This document shows positions 7,227 to 16,871 of a stretch of 64,000 nt of DNA, piece by piece. The notes beneath the pieces were generated by a model. That model ran no database searches. It was not told the origin of the DNA and saw nothing but the letters and a program-made list of their open reading frames with translations. The stretch is from CAIKMD01 sp963740675 (lineage in GTDB: Bacteria > Pseudomonadota > Alphaproteobacteria > ATCC43930 > CGMCC-115725): positions 186,001 to 250,000 of the forward strand of contig CAVUFS010000007.1 of the NCBI GenBank assembly GCA_963740675.1, in the 5' to 3' direction. How positions within the stretch are numbered: position 1 is the stretch's first letter; each line of letters opens with the position of its first letter. The position numbers and the translations under genes are program-made.

Positions 7227-8921
7227 TCAACCAGTCGGGCCAGAAGGCTGCGGGCTATTCGGGAGCGGCGCGATCGAGGCTACCGCTTTGCACACGACGG
7301 CATCTTGTCTCAAGTACCAGACCTCGTAGTAGCCGATATCCCGGCATCTTTCGTAGCCTGCCCAGGCTGCCTTGAACGTCGCGTCTTCCTGGAACCACTG
7401 CAGCACGTCGACCTCACGCAACGACTCCGAAGTCCCGCATGATATGGTCGGATCGGCACAGCGCTCGACGAGCACCACACTTGGCTTCCACCGCCGCAAA
7501 TCCTCGTCTGCGGCCACGCGGGTCCAGTGCGCCACGTCCGCAAGCCGCACTGATGGCTGATGGCTTTTGCTTCCGTCAGCCGTCGTCTCGGCATTGAAGA
7601 TCGCTTCCAGAGTCCAAAAGCCTTCGAATCGCGACCCCCACTTCAGACGATATTTGAGGAGAAGGTCGAAAATGCTCGCATAATTCGGGCCGACGACCGC
7701 GATCGTCGTGCCGGTCGGCAAAGCCGCCAGAATGGCTTGTTGCACCGCTACCCGATTGCCATCGACATCGGCCGCTGCCTTCGCGGATTGTATTGGATAA
7801 TAGAACAATGCGACCAACACGCAGCTGACCAACGCTGTTGCGCTCGCAATTCCTGCGTGCAGCGGCCGCTTTTGCAGCGACGCCGTCCACTGGAGGAACA
7901 CATCGGCGACGATTACACCGAAAAGCACTATGAAATACACATCTGCCGGGAGGAACTGATATTGCCATCCCTTCTGTTGGATCAGATAGGCAATTGTCGC
8001 ACCGACGCCTGCGATCGCCAATACGTCGCACAACATCTTATATTGAAGACGCCGGCGCATGAGCGCCCATAGCAGAAGCAATACCACGACCTTTGCGGTG
8101 CGGCGAGGCTCGATCAACGCGACCAGTGGAAGACTCTGATAGACGAGGTAGGTGCGATAAACGAAAGGCACGACCTTCGTGACATAGTCGGGTGCGAAGA
8201 TCGCAATCGCCGCACAATAGGCGAGAACGCCGATCACACCCCCCGCCGCTTCGGGTCGGATCACGCTCCGTCGCAAACCGATACGGCAGGCCAGCAGGAT
8301 TTCGATTCCCGCCACGATCAGAAGGTGCTGAGGCTTCATCGACAAGCCGATGACTGTGATCACACCTGCCGTGAACGCCGGCCAAGCCGCCGGCGAGACG
8401 CTGTTGAGCCGGAGGGCCGCCATGACAAGATAGGGCAGCAGCAACAGCACCAGGATGTATTCGCGCTGGCCGACGTCGCTCCAGGAGTAGACGGTCGTGG
8501 CGTAGGCGGTCCAGATCGCCAACCACAACGCCATGGTGTTCGACCCGGCGCGGGGAATACGCCGAACCATCGACCCGCACCATGCCACCGAAACGAATAA
8601 GAGCAACCCAAGGCACATTTTCATCGCCGCCTCGGGCGACATGTCGAGCAGACGGCTCAGAGCTATCGGTATCTCCGACAACCAAATGATCGTCGGCGGA
8701 TTGGTTTCGACGATATCGGTTCCAATCCGGGCGCCGTCCAGAACGCGCGAGGCAGCGTAGAGCAGCCAGGATTGATCACCCCAAAGCGGTTGCGCGACCA
8801 AGCTCACAACGGTCATCGCGACAACCGCGCCGCCAACGATCGGAAGCAGGAGACGCGCTGTCGTCGCCGCAGCTTTATAGGTTGCGGAAGAAGCTTTAAT
8901 CCGATCGGCTAGGGCGCCCAT
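7227..8921 (-). CDS. Polytopic membrane glycosyltransferase-like protein (ArnT/PMT-type fold)
   Basis: This 564-residue protein has ten or more predicted membrane helices and a soluble C-terminal segment. After the first helix comes WGDQSWLLYAASRVLDGARIGTDIVETNPPTIIWLS, which resembles the Asp/Glu-bearing first periplasmic loop of lipid-linked GT39/GT83 transferases. The C-terminal 130 residues (TGTTIAVVGPNYASIFDLLLKYRLKWGSRFEG and on) look extracytoplasmic. It opens the exopolysaccharide region and probably decorates a lipid-linked glycan using a polyprenyl-phosphate sugar. Substrate is unknown. An 11-base direct repeat lies 45-66 bases upstream of the start. Confidence 0.7.
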   Translation of the reverse strand: MGALADRIKASSATYKAAATTARLLLPIVGGAVVAMTVVSLVAQPLWGDQSWLLYAASRVLDGARIGTDIVETNPPTIIWLSEIPIALSRLLDMSPEAAMKMCLGLLLFVSVAWCGSMVRRIPRAGSNTMALWLAIWTAYATTVYSWSDVGQREYILVLLLLPYLVMAALRLNSVSPAAWPAFTAGVITVIGLSMKPQHLLIVAGIEILLACRIGLRRSVIRPEAAGGVIGVLAYCAAIAIFAPDYVTKVVPFVYRTYLVYQSLPLVALIEPRRTAKVVVLLLLWALMRRRLQYKMLCDVLAIAGVGATIAYLIQQKGWQYQFLPADVYFIVLFGVIVADVFLQWTASLQKRPLHAGIASATALVSCVLVALFYYPIQSAKAAADVDGNRVAVQQAILAALPTGTTIAVVGPNYASIFDLLLKYRLKWGSRFEGFWTLEAIFNAETTADGSKSHQPSVRLADVAHWTRVAADEDLRRWKPSVVLVERCADPTISCGTSESLREVDVLQWFQEDATFKAAWAGYERCRDIGYYEVWYLRQDAVVCKAVASIAPLPNSPQPSGPTG

Positions 8922-8965
8922 CGCGTATTAATGAACTTCGAAAAACGTATGTGCGAGGGCGCAAA

Positions 8966-8987
8966 AGTCTACTTAAAGTCTACTTAA
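8966..8987. repeat. Perfect tandem 11-base direct repeat in promoter region
   Basis: AGTCTACTTAA occurs twice with no spacer, just upstream of the minus-strand membrane glycosyltransferase gene. An 11-base period places both copies on one face of the helix, as in many OmpR-family operators. Regulatory function is inferred. Confidence 0.5.
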
Positions 8988-9053
8988 GACGAAAAATCGG
9001 GAAGCGATTTTTGGATTGGCGGCCTTTTCGGCCGGTCCCGGTCTTTGGGCGTA

Positions 9054-10028
9054 TCAGGACGGCGTGCGCTCCGCAGGCAGCGCGATAAAATTCATCCCGA
9101 CAGCCGTCTCAAACGCCTGCAAGCTGAGCGAGCGGCTCGATTGGCCCGTCCAAGGTAAGGCGAATACGTGGTAGCGTTCGCCGGCGAGTATCTCATAGAG
9201 AGGGGTTCTCGCGCTTGGCTCGGGCCAAGCCTCGAAGATGATCGTCGCCTTTCGGGTCGCCAAAACGTTGCGCGCGCCTCGCAACACTTTCCCCTCGAAC
9301 CCCTCCGTGTCGATCTTGATGAGCACATGTTCGGCCGTCTGCAACGCGGGAACGTCATCGAGAGTCGTTTGCCCGACAGAGAGTTCACTCAATGGACGGC
9401 TGACGCTCGCGCGCAATCGGTTTTGCGTGTCCGGATCTGCCGAACCGTTCCACGTCGCGCCTTCCGCGAAAAGGATTTGGAGTGGATCGTGAGAGTCGCC
9501 AACCGCAAGCTTCCGAAGATCCGGCTTTACCCGGTTTAGATTCGCGGTCTGCGTAAAATATTCATGACAAAAAGGATTAGGTTCGAAAGAAATCGTCGGT
9601 ACACCATGCACAAGAAACAATATCGAATTCTGGCCGTAGTTTGCGCCGACATCGACAAACAAATCCGGTCGCCACTTCGATTTGAGGATTGTGGCGTAGG
9701 TCTGCTTTACCTCGGCGTCCTGGCCAAGAAGAGAGACCGCCAACACCCAATCGAGCCAGAGGCGTTCGGTTGTCAGCGGCAAGAGGATCGCACGTTCGTT
9801 GAACACAACCTTCCAATGGTCACCGGGCGCGGTGGCGTCCTGATTGACGAACGCGCCTGCGAATAGACGCCAAAAATAATGTTTCTGTCGCCAATCCAAC
9901 GCATTGTAGATCCGGTTTACCGCGGCCCGAACACGCGGACTGAGCATCGCCCAGCGCAATGCCGCCTCGGATGAGCGGATCGGCAGCAACGGTTCGAGAC
10001 GGTGGCGCAGTGCAGATAGCTTGTTCAT
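9054..10028 (-). CDS. FkbM family methyltransferase
   Basis: This 324-residue protein has the class I SAM motif DLFVDVGANYGQNSILFL near residue 140, then the acidic strand TISFEPNPF, and the FkbM signature LIKIDTEGFEGKVLRGARNVL followed by IIFEAWPEP. No signal peptide is present. In surface-glycan loci this family O-methylates sugars. It is convergent with nothing close and has its own 205-base upstream region shared with the divergent C-methyltransferase gene at 10234. Confidence 0.88.
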   Translation of the reverse strand: MNKLSALRHRLEPLLPIRSSEAALRWAMLSPRVRAAVNRIYNALDWRQKHYFWRLFAGAFVNQDATAPGDHWKVVFNERAILLPLTTERLWLDWVLAVSLLGQDAEVKQTYATILKSKWRPDLFVDVGANYGQNSILFLVHGVPTISFEPNPFCHEYFTQTANLNRVKPDLRKLAVGDSHDPLQILFAEGATWNGSADPDTQNRLRASVSRPLSELSVGQTTLDDVPALQTAEHVLIKIDTEGFEGKVLRGARNVLATRKATIIFEAWPEPSARTPLYEILAGERYHVFALPWTGQSSRSLSLQAFETAVGMNFIALPAERTPS

Positions 10029-10233
10029 GGCAGACGGAGCCTATGCCACAAGCGCATGAGATAGGAACAACCTACTGTGCATACACTTGTAAGTTGACAC
10101 GGAATTGCCTCAGTTTCCGGCCGGGCAGGCTCGATAGGATCGCGCAACTTCAGACCTTCGGATCGCGGCAAGATCGCACGCGGTCCCTACATTTTATGGT
10201 GAGCAAAATGTCGCTCGTGGAAACGGTCCGGCG

Positions 10234-11496
10234 ATGACGATTTCGGCATGCCGCTCTTGCGGCGGAAGTGATCTACACATCATTCTCGACCTTGGCCAAC
10301 ACCCCGTTTCGAATGCTCTCCTCGCCGAGGACGACCTCCTGAAAGAGGAATCGCGCTATCCTCTGATGGTGGCGTTTTGCCGCGGTTGCTCGCTCTTGCA
10401 GGTGACCGAGACAATCCCGCCGGAACACCTTTACCAGCGCGACTATCCATACTTCTCGTCATCCTCCCCAGCCCTCCTCGAGCATGCCTCGGTGCTGGCG
10501 CGCAAACTCGCGCAGGAACGCAACCTCGGCCCCGGTTCGTTCGTCATCGAGGTGGCAAGCAATGATGGTTATCTGCTGAAAAATTTTGTGGAGTTGGGAG
10601 TGCCGTGCCTGGGCATCGATCCCGCCGATGGCCCCGGCGAGAGAGCGCGTGCTCGCGGCGTGCCGACGATCACGGATTTCTTTGGGCTGAGACTTGCCGA
10701 ATCGCTAGCGCAGCAAGGCAAATTTGTAGATGTATTCATTGCCAACAACGTTCTCGCGCATGTCGACCAGATCAACGATTTCGTCGCTGGTTTCGCGCGG
10801 CTCCTGAAGCCGAATGGGATCGCCTCCTTCGAAGTGGCCTACGCCGTCGACATGATTCAATCGTGCGAATTCGACACGATCTATCATGAGCATCTTTTCT
10901 ATCATACGCTCCATGGCCTCGCCCCGCTGTTTGCGCGCCACGGACTCTTTCTCAACGATGTCGAGCTGTTGCCGATCCACGGCGGCTCAGTGCGAATCTT
11001 CGTCGGCCGCAACGCCGCTCGAACGGAGCGGCTGACCCGCCAGTGGGAAGAAGAGGAACGGTTGGGCGTCGATCGCCCGGACTATTACGTCGACTTTTCC
11101 GCGCGCGTCTTGGAATTGAAATCGTCGCTCGCGGCGCTCCTGACAAAGGAGAAACAGAATGGCCGGCGAATCGCATGCTATGGGGCAGCCGCGAAAGGCG
11201 CCACACTGTTGAATTTCCTCGATCTCGGCAATGGATTCTTCGACTTTGTCGCGGACGCGAACCCGTTCAAGCAGGGAAAATTCATGCCCGGACAGCGCAT
11301 CCCCATTGTTCACCCGGAGCGATTGCTCGCGGATGGTCCCGATGATGTCCTTCTGCTTAGCTGGAACTTCGCCGGCGAAATTCTTCGCCAGCAGGAAGAC
11401 TATCGTAAGGCGGGCGGGCGGTTCGTTATTCCGATACCGGCGCCCCGCATCATTGGGCCGGACGATCGGCCCAACAACTCTCACTTTGCCCTTTAG
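10234..11496 (+). CDS. SAM-dependent NDP-sugar C-methyltransferase (TylCIII/NovU type)
   Basis: The 420-residue, three-domain layout is typical of sugar C-methyltransferases. The N-terminal zinc-binding part shows CRSCGG, then FCRGCSLLQVTE, with a final LGQHPVSNAL. The central SAM domain shows FVIEVASNDGYLL and VFIANNVLAHVDQINDF, followed by EVAYAVDMIQSCEFDTIYHEHLFY, whose Tyr-His-Glu-His cluster is the family's catalytic region. The C-terminal Rossmann-like domain shows GYGAAAKGATLLN-type residues (CYGAAAKGATLL) and FVADANPFKQGKFMPG. It would add a methyl branch to a 4-keto sugar nucleotide, which fits the CDP-sugar genes at 14673-18509. Confidence 0.88.
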   Translation: MTISACRSCGGSDLHIILDLGQHPVSNALLAEDDLLKEESRYPLMVAFCRGCSLLQVTETIPPEHLYQRDYPYFSSSSPALLEHASVLARKLAQERNLGPGSFVIEVASNDGYLLKNFVELGVPCLGIDPADGPGERARARGVPTITDFFGLRLAESLAQQGKFVDVFIANNVLAHVDQINDFVAGFARLLKPNGIASFEVAYAVDMIQSCEFDTIYHEHLFYHTLHGLAPLFARHGLFLNDVELLPIHGGSVRIFVGRNAARTERLTRQWEEEERLGVDRPDYYVDFSARVLELKSSLAALLTKEKQNGRRIACYGAAAKGATLLNFLDLGNGFFDFVADANPFKQGKFMPGQRIPIVHPERLLADGPDDVLLLSWNFAGEILRQQEDYRKAGGRFVIPIPAPRIIGPDDRPNNSHFAL

Positions 11497-11514
11497 GCCG
11501 TCCGAATATCGTTA

Positions 11515-12477
11515 TTAGCGTACAACCATTCGCGCAAAGAAAAATAGCACGCGCGCCATAACCGCTGGGCCCATGCTGCAGCGCAATCCTTCTTGGAGCT
11601 GACGCCAGGCGGCTTGATGGTTGCCGTTGGTCCACAACCGCCGCGCATGAGAAATTGCGTAGATGGCAGCCTGTTTCATCGCTGAGCGGTAGTAGCGTCC
11701 AACCTTGGCCTGGGGCATTTCGGCGTATGAAAGCAAAATCGAACGCCGCTGCTCGACGACGTTCTCGCCCGTATTGACGAGCCTGCTCATATCGGACTTC
11801 GAGTGAATCCTGTAACAGGCAAGCGGTTCGGGCTCATAGAAAATTGAATAGTGGAATGCGATGCGCTTCCACATGTCCCAGTCCGCGCAATGCGGAAGTT
11901 CGGGACGAAACCCGCCGATCTGTTCATAAACGGAGCGATGAACGGCCAAAGCCGCGGACACAAATCGCTGTTTGATGAACAGTTTGGCGAAAAACTCGTC
12001 TCCCAATAGGGCCGGCGCTTGCGATTCCAGTTCCGCAATGGCCATCCAATGGCTGTCTTCGTCCATATGGATGAACCGGCAAGCGCCGGCTTTCGCCACG
12101 GGATGTGCGGTCACGCCTTCGCGGAGCCGCTGGTAGAAACCCACGCGAACCGTGTCATCGGCGTGAAGAATATGCACCCATTCGCCTGTCGCGCGGCGAA
12201 GGCATTCGTTGAAGTTACCGATGACGCCGACGTTTCGGGCGTGGCGGTAAAACGTCACTCTGCCCCCGCCGATTTCCGAGACGACGGATTCCGGATCATC
12301 CGCGTCCGAGCAATTATCGATCACCTCGATCTGCATTTCCCGCGGGCCCGGATCCTGAGAAAGGACGCTCAAGAGGGCCTCGCGAAGATAACCGGCACAG
12401 TTGTAAACAGGTATCATTACGGACCAAAACGGGCGCTCGATGCTTGTCGGCACGGGAGCGATGGATGGTGGGGTCAA
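11515..12477 (-). CDS. Family 2 glycosyltransferase (GT-A)
   Basis: The 320-residue protein starts its GT-A domain with FWSVMIPVYNCAGYLREALLSVLSQDPG. It has the nucleotide-binding EVIDNCSDADDPE and the metal-binding-type HADDTVR near residue 105. The C-terminal region contains FRPELPHCADWDMWKRIAFHY, a typical acceptor-side Trp/Asp motif of this family. There is no membrane segment. It likely acts at the cytoplasmic face, extending the exopolysaccharide repeat unit. Its 3' end is 18 bases from the convergent C-methyltransferase gene. Confidence 0.88.
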   Translation of the reverse strand: MTPPSIAPVPTSIERPFWSVMIPVYNCAGYLREALLSVLSQDPGPREMQIEVIDNCSDADDPESVVSEIGGGRVTFYRHARNVGVIGNFNECLRRATGEWVHILHADDTVRVGFYQRLREGVTAHPVAKAGACRFIHMDEDSHWMAIAELESQAPALLGDEFFAKLFIKQRFVSAALAVHRSVYEQIGGFRPELPHCADWDMWKRIAFHYSIFYEPEPLACYRIHSKSDMSRLVNTGENVVEQRRSILLSYAEMPQAKVGRYYRSAMKQAAIYAISHARRLWTNGNHQAAWRQLQEGLRCSMGPAVMARVLFFFARMVVR

Positions 12478-12561
12478 GGAAGGAACTCCAGATCAGCGTA
12501 AGGGCGCATCGGTCGCTGCCACACCTATCACGGATGGGCGACAAACGGCGATCGCCACACA

Positions 12562-12599
12562 AGTCGAGTTCTAGACAGGCAGTCGAGTTCTAGACAGGC
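12562..12599. repeat. Perfect tandem 19-base duplication
   Basis: AGTCGAGTTCTAGACAGGC occurs twice in direct tandem in the 228-base gap between the divergent genes starting at 12477 (minus) and 12706 (plus). It contains TCTAGA. It could be an operator pair, replication slippage or an assembly duplication. Confidence 0.6.
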
Positions 12600-12705
12600 A
12601 AAGGATAGAGAACCCGTGACAAAGCTGAGGCAAAATCCATACGCCGGCAACTCATGAGGTAGTGTTCGAGTCTTCCGCTGGAGCGCTTCCTGCAATGCAG
12701 AAACG

Positions 12706-13525
12706 ATGATGTCCCGCGTTCAGCACCTACAGCATCAGCTCAAGGTCTATCCGCTGGTTTACGATGCGGCACGACTGAGCTACCGAGCCTTTGAACTCGC
12801 TGCGCATTGCCTATTCTCTCTGGCGCCGCCCCGCGGTGATCCAGGGCTATTTTGCGAACAATCGAATACGGCGATTGAATTTGGGCGCGGGACCCACAGG
12901 CCTAAAAGGCTGGCTCAATTGCGACCTTGAGCACCGGAAGACCGCCAACACCTATATCTATCTCGACGTCTGCAGCCGACTACCTTTCGCCGATAAAAGC
13001 TTCCACTACATCTTCTCGGAACATCTCATCGAGCATCTGAGCCTCGAAGAGGGAGAGCGCCTTCTCAGCGAGTGTTGCCGATGCCTTATGCCCGGGGGGC
13101 GTATTCGCATCGCGACCCCTGATTTGGGCAGGTTGGTTGAGGGCTATCAAACGTCCAGCGCGGCGTGGCAACTCTATGCCGACGAAGTTCTCAACCGGTT
13201 CTTCCCGAAGGCGCGAACCAGAACTTCGGCCGCGGCAATCAACAACATCATGAGCAATTTTGGTCATCGTTTTGTCTATGATGAACCCACGCTCCGTCTC
13301 CTCCTTGAAAATTGCGCGTTTTGCGATGTCGTGCGCCAACCTGTTGGCATGAGCAGTGATCCCGAGCTGTGCCGGATCGAAATTCATGGCTTGGCGATCG
13401 GCGCAGCGATGAATGAATACGAGACAATGGTTCTAGAGGGAGTCCGCCCAGCGAGCGCCGATGCACTCGGCAAGCCAACGCGTGACGCCACCTCGCAGAA
13501 ATTCGCCGAGCCCGCCCAGCTATGA
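12706..13525 (+). CDS. SAM-dependent methyltransferase (apparent frameshift at 12793)
   Basis: Two frames join into one protein. The first starts at the ATG pair at 12706 (MMSRVQHLQHQ...LSYRAF) and the second continues as SLRIAYSLWRRP with RRLNLGAGPTGLKGWLNCDL (SAM motif I), FHYIFSEHLIEHLSLEEGERLL and LMPGGRIRIATPDL. Removing one A from GAACTC at 12793-12798 gives an unbroken read (RAF-D-SLRIAY) of about 272 residues. Without it, the only start for the methyltransferase part would be TTG 12791. This family is common in glycan loci. I read it as an intact gene with a consensus error, though a real mutation cannot be excluded. Confidence 0.8.
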
Positions 13526-13698
13526 CAAGAACCACTTCTCGCCTGTCCGTGATCTAAAGTGAAATCCGAAGGTCGACATGTTCGTCGCTTCTAATTGGTC
13601 ACAACGGGAGCGGCTATAGCCGACATAGAATGCTTCAACTGGTAGGTGTCAACCTAGCGACGCTTGTGTTCGTCTGAGCCCGGGGAAGGTCTGTTGGG

Positions 13699-14533
13699 AT
13701 GAGTACATGCGCGGAACGGCTCTTGGCAGATCCCATGCCGATCCGGCTGCGCGCTTTGCGCTTCCTTGATCGGCGTTTCAACTTTCTTCCCTACCGGGCA
13801 AAGCTAAACTACAACGCTGTCGAGCGGCCGCATTATGGCCACTGCCTGCTAGAAGCCGCACTGCTGGCAAAAAAGCTCGGCCATTCTTGGTTTTCAGCCA
13901 TCGAATTCGGGGTCGCCGGCGGGAATGGCCTCGTGGCGCTTGAGTTCGCATGCTGAGCATGTGACGCGCGAGACGGGCGTCAACGTCGCCATATACGGCT
14001 TCGATACCGGAAGCGGAATGCCGCCGCCGCGTGATTACCGGGACCTCCCCTATCTCTGGCAACCCGGCTATTTCCGAATGGACCCCGAGAAGCTCAAAAA
14101 GCGGCTGACGCAGGCAAAGCTGATTCTTGGGCCCGTCGAAGAGACAGTCGCGAAATTCTGCCACAGCGAAATGCCGCCACCGATCGGGTTTATCGCATTC
14201 GATCTCGATTATTATTCATCGACAATGGCGGCGTTTGAGATATTCGAGCAGGAGAGCGTCTATCTTCTTCCACGCGTCGTCTGTTATTTCGATGACATGG
14301 TCGGCGACGTCGACTGGGCATACAATGAATTCACGGGCGAACTTCTCGCCATCAAAGAGTTCAACGAAACGCACAACGACGTAAAGCTCGCGCCTGTGCA
14401 GGGCCTGCGGTTCTTCGGACAAAAACTCCCGCAGCTATGGCACGAGCAAATCTTCGTAGCCCATCTTTTCAAGCACACCGATTACTGCCGGCCGATCTCT
14501 GAGCTGACGCAGCTCCCACTCGCCGCCGAGTGA
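13699..14533 (+). CDS. Methyltransferase-like protein (apparent frameshift at 13942)
   Basis: The first part (from ATG 13699) runs to FSAIEFGVAGGNGLVALE, a SAM motif I-like segment, and then hits a stop. The continuation one base over reads SHAEHVTRETGVNVAIYGFDTGSGMPPP, then GFIAFDLDYYSSTM and CYFDDMVGD. Removing one T from GAGTTC at 13942-13947 fuses them into about 277 residues (ALE-SHAEH). The overall pattern resembles TylF/macrocin O-methyltransferase-like proteins (acidic DLDYYSST and FDDMVGD metal-site-like motifs), but I am not certain of the family. It lies in the sugar-modification part of the exopolysaccharide locus. Confidence 0.72.
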
Positions 14534-14672
14534 TCACCGCATAACCGGTCGCTCTGCGTTTTTCCTCAATCATTCCCGCGAAAGTTCCAGACGCTTCTTA
14601 GTCGCGCTGTGACAAAACGGAGGTCACTGGAATGTCACACGCCGCGGGAACCCAGTTAGGTACTTTACCGCC

Positions 14673-16034
14673 GTGATCATCATCGACGACGCTTTGAAGC
14701 GTATGGAAAGCACCGGACGTTCGATCCGGGTGGCGTTGGTCGGTGCTGGCTTCATGGGCCGCGGCATCGCGCTCCAAATCATCACAGCCTCAAAAGGAAT
14801 TCGCCTCTCGGCAATCGTTGCGCGCAATCTCAATTCGGCGAGACGAGCGTGCCAAGAGGCCGAGTGTGAGTGGCGCGAGATCGAGACGCGAGACGAGCTT
14901 GGCGCTGCGATAGAGTCCAACGTCACGGCAATCACCGATGACTGGCGTCTTGTCTGTAGCGATGAGCGGATCGACGCCATCATCGAGGTAACCGGTTCGC
15001 TCGATTATGCCGCCGGCGTGGTTTACGAAGCGATCGACCACGGCAAGCACGTCATCTTGATGAATGCAGAGCTCGACGGCACCGTCGGACCGCTGCTTAA
15101 ACGCAAGGCTGATGCCAAAGGCGTCATCTACACGAATTCCGACGGCGATCAGCCTGGCGTCATCATGAATCTTTACCGGTTTGTCCGCGGCATCGGCGTG
15201 CGACCGGTTCTATGCGGCAGCATCAAAGGTCTGCATGACCCTTATCGCAATCCGACGACGCAGGTGGAGTTCGCGCGACGGTGGCACCAAAAGCCCCATA
15301 TGGTCGCCTCGTTTGCCGATGGCACGAAGATCTCGTTCGAGCAGGCTCTCGTCGCCAACGCCACCGGAATGAGCGTCGCCCGGCGGGGAATGACGGGGCC
15401 GACAGTCGAAGAGGGAACGTCCATCGAAAAGGCTGCGGAGCTCCTCCCAACCAAGGAGTTCATGCACACCGCGGGAATTATCGATTACGTGGTGGGGGCT
15501 TCTCCCGCACCGGGCGTGTTCGTTCTGGGCGTCATGGAACACCCGGCCCAACGTCACTATCTCGCGCTCTACAAGTTGGGCGACGGTCCGCTGTACTGTT
15601 TCTACACGCCGTACCATTTGTGCCATTTCGAGGTGCCGAACTCGATCGCGCGGGCCGTCCTGTTCCACGATGCCGCGATCGCACCGTTGGGCCCGCCCTG
15701 CGTCGAGGTCGTAGCAACCGCGAAGCGCGATCTACGGCGCGGCGAAGTGATCGATGAGATGGGCTGGTACATGACGTATGGCCAAGCCGAGAACGCGGAT
15801 GTCACCTATCGAGACCATCTGCTTCCGATGGGTTTAGCCGCCGGCTGCCAGGTGCTGCAGGACATCCCAAAGGACCGCGTTCTTACCTATGACGATGTCG
15901 AGCTACCGCAGGGCCGATTGATCGACAGCTTGCGCGCCGAACAAGAGGAGACGTTTTTTGGCCAGAGTTGGAACGCTGCGGCGCGAGCGAAAACGCGCGT
16001 CACGAACTCTTCGTCGCAAGCAGCGGCCAAATAA
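14673..16034 (+). CDS. NAD(P)-dependent oxidoreductase with SAF domain
   Basis: This 453-residue protein starts at GTG 14673 (an ATG at 14703 is also possible). The N-terminal Rossmann domain shows RVALVGAGFMGRGIALQI, and IDAIIEVTGSLDYAAGVVYEAIDHGKHVILMNAELDGTVG resembles homoserine-dehydrogenase-like enzymes. The C-terminal part (about residues 345-420) resembles SAF domains (VEVVATAKRDLRRGEVIDEMGWYMTYG). Such proteins often sit beside glucose-1-phosphate cytidylyltransferase genes, as here; the substrate is not established. It begins the co-directional sugar-nucleotide run 14673-18509. A GTGACAAAA element lies 64 bases upstream. Confidence 0.8.
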   Translation: MIIIDDALKRMESTGRSIRVALVGAGFMGRGIALQIITASKGIRLSAIVARNLNSARRACQEAECEWREIETRDELGAAIESNVTAITDDWRLVCSDERIDAIIEVTGSLDYAAGVVYEAIDHGKHVILMNAELDGTVGPLLKRKADAKGVIYTNSDGDQPGVIMNLYRFVRGIGVRPVLCGSIKGLHDPYRNPTTQVEFARRWHQKPHMVASFADGTKISFEQALVANATGMSVARRGMTGPTVEEGTSIEKAAELLPTKEFMHTAGIIDYVVGASPAPGVFVLGVMEHPAQRHYLALYKLGDGPLYCFYTPYHLCHFEVPNSIARAVLFHDAAIAPLGPPCVEVVATAKRDLRRGEVIDEMGWYMTYGQAENADVTYRDHLLPMGLAAGCQVLQDIPKDRVLTYDDVELPQGRLIDSLRAEQEETFFGQSWNAAARAKTRVTNSSSQAAAK

Positions 16035-16097
16035 TGCTTGGGAAATCGGCACGCGGTCCGAACTCCGCGCTCGACGATACGCGCGAATAGGTGCGCC

Positions 16098-16871
16098 GTG
16101 AAGGTTGTCATCCTCGCTGGTGGTTTCGGAACGCGAATTAGCGAGGAAAGCGTTGTCCGCCCCAAGCCAATGGTTGAGATCGGCGGACGACCGATCCTTT
16201 GGCACATCATGAAAATTTATTCGGCTCATGGGTTGAACGATTTTGTCATCTGCGGCGGTTATAAATTCAACGCGATTAAGGCATATTTCCGCGACTACAT
16301 GCTGTCCTGTTCGGACGTGACGTTCGATCTGCGCGGCGACCGCATGGAGATCCACCGCAATCACGTCGAGCCGTGGAGCGTGACACTTGTCGACACCGGC
16401 GAACACACGATGACCGGCGGCCGGGTGAAACGCATCCGACCCTATGTCGGCGATGAAACGTTTTGCCTGACCTACGGCGATGGGGTCGCGAACGTCGACA
16501 TACCGGCCTCGATCGATTTCCACAAACGCTCGGGCGCTTATGTAACGGTCACCGCCATCGCCCCGCCCGGCCAATTCGGCGTGCTGAGCATCAATTCCAA
16601 AGATTCGTTGGTCGACGCGTTTCGCGAAAAATCGAACGCCGATGTCGGCTATATCAACGGCGGATTTTTCGTCGTCGAGCCTCGCGCGTGCGATTACATC
16701 GCCGACGACGACACGATATGGGAGCGCGGCCCGCTTGAGATGTTTGCTCGAGAGGGAAAGCTCGCCGCCTATCGGCACACGGGCTTTTGGCAAAATATGG
16801 ATACACTTCGCGACAAGAATGTCCTTGAGGACCTTTGGCAAACAGGGAATGCACCATGGAAAATATGGTAG
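16098..16871 (+). CDS. rfbF: Glucose-1-phosphate cytidylyltransferase
   Basis: The GTG at 16098 gives MKVVILAGGFGTRISEES, the nucleotidyltransferase motif, at the very N-terminus and a length of 257 residues, matching the family. Other signatures are RPKPMVEIGGRPILWHIMKIY, FCLTYGDGVANVD with the metal-binding Asp, and GGFFVVEPRACDYI. It makes CDP-glucose from CTP and glucose 1-phosphate, the entry to CDP-deoxy and branched sugars. It lies 63 bases after the SAF oxidoreductase and its end overlaps the next start. No obvious CDP-glucose 4,6-dehydratase (RfbG) gene is seen beside it, so the following SDR enzyme may supply that step or the gene is elsewhere. Confidence 0.93.
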   Translation: MKVVILAGGFGTRISEESVVRPKPMVEIGGRPILWHIMKIYSAHGLNDFVICGGYKFNAIKAYFRDYMLSCSDVTFDLRGDRMEIHRNHVEPWSVTLVDTGEHTMTGGRVKRIRPYVGDETFCLTYGDGVANVDIPASIDFHKRSGAYVTVTAIAPPGQFGVLSINSKDSLVDAFREKSNADVGYINGGFFVVEPRACDYIADDDTIWERGPLEMFAREGKLAAYRHTGFWQNMDTLRDKNVLEDLWQTGNAPWKIW

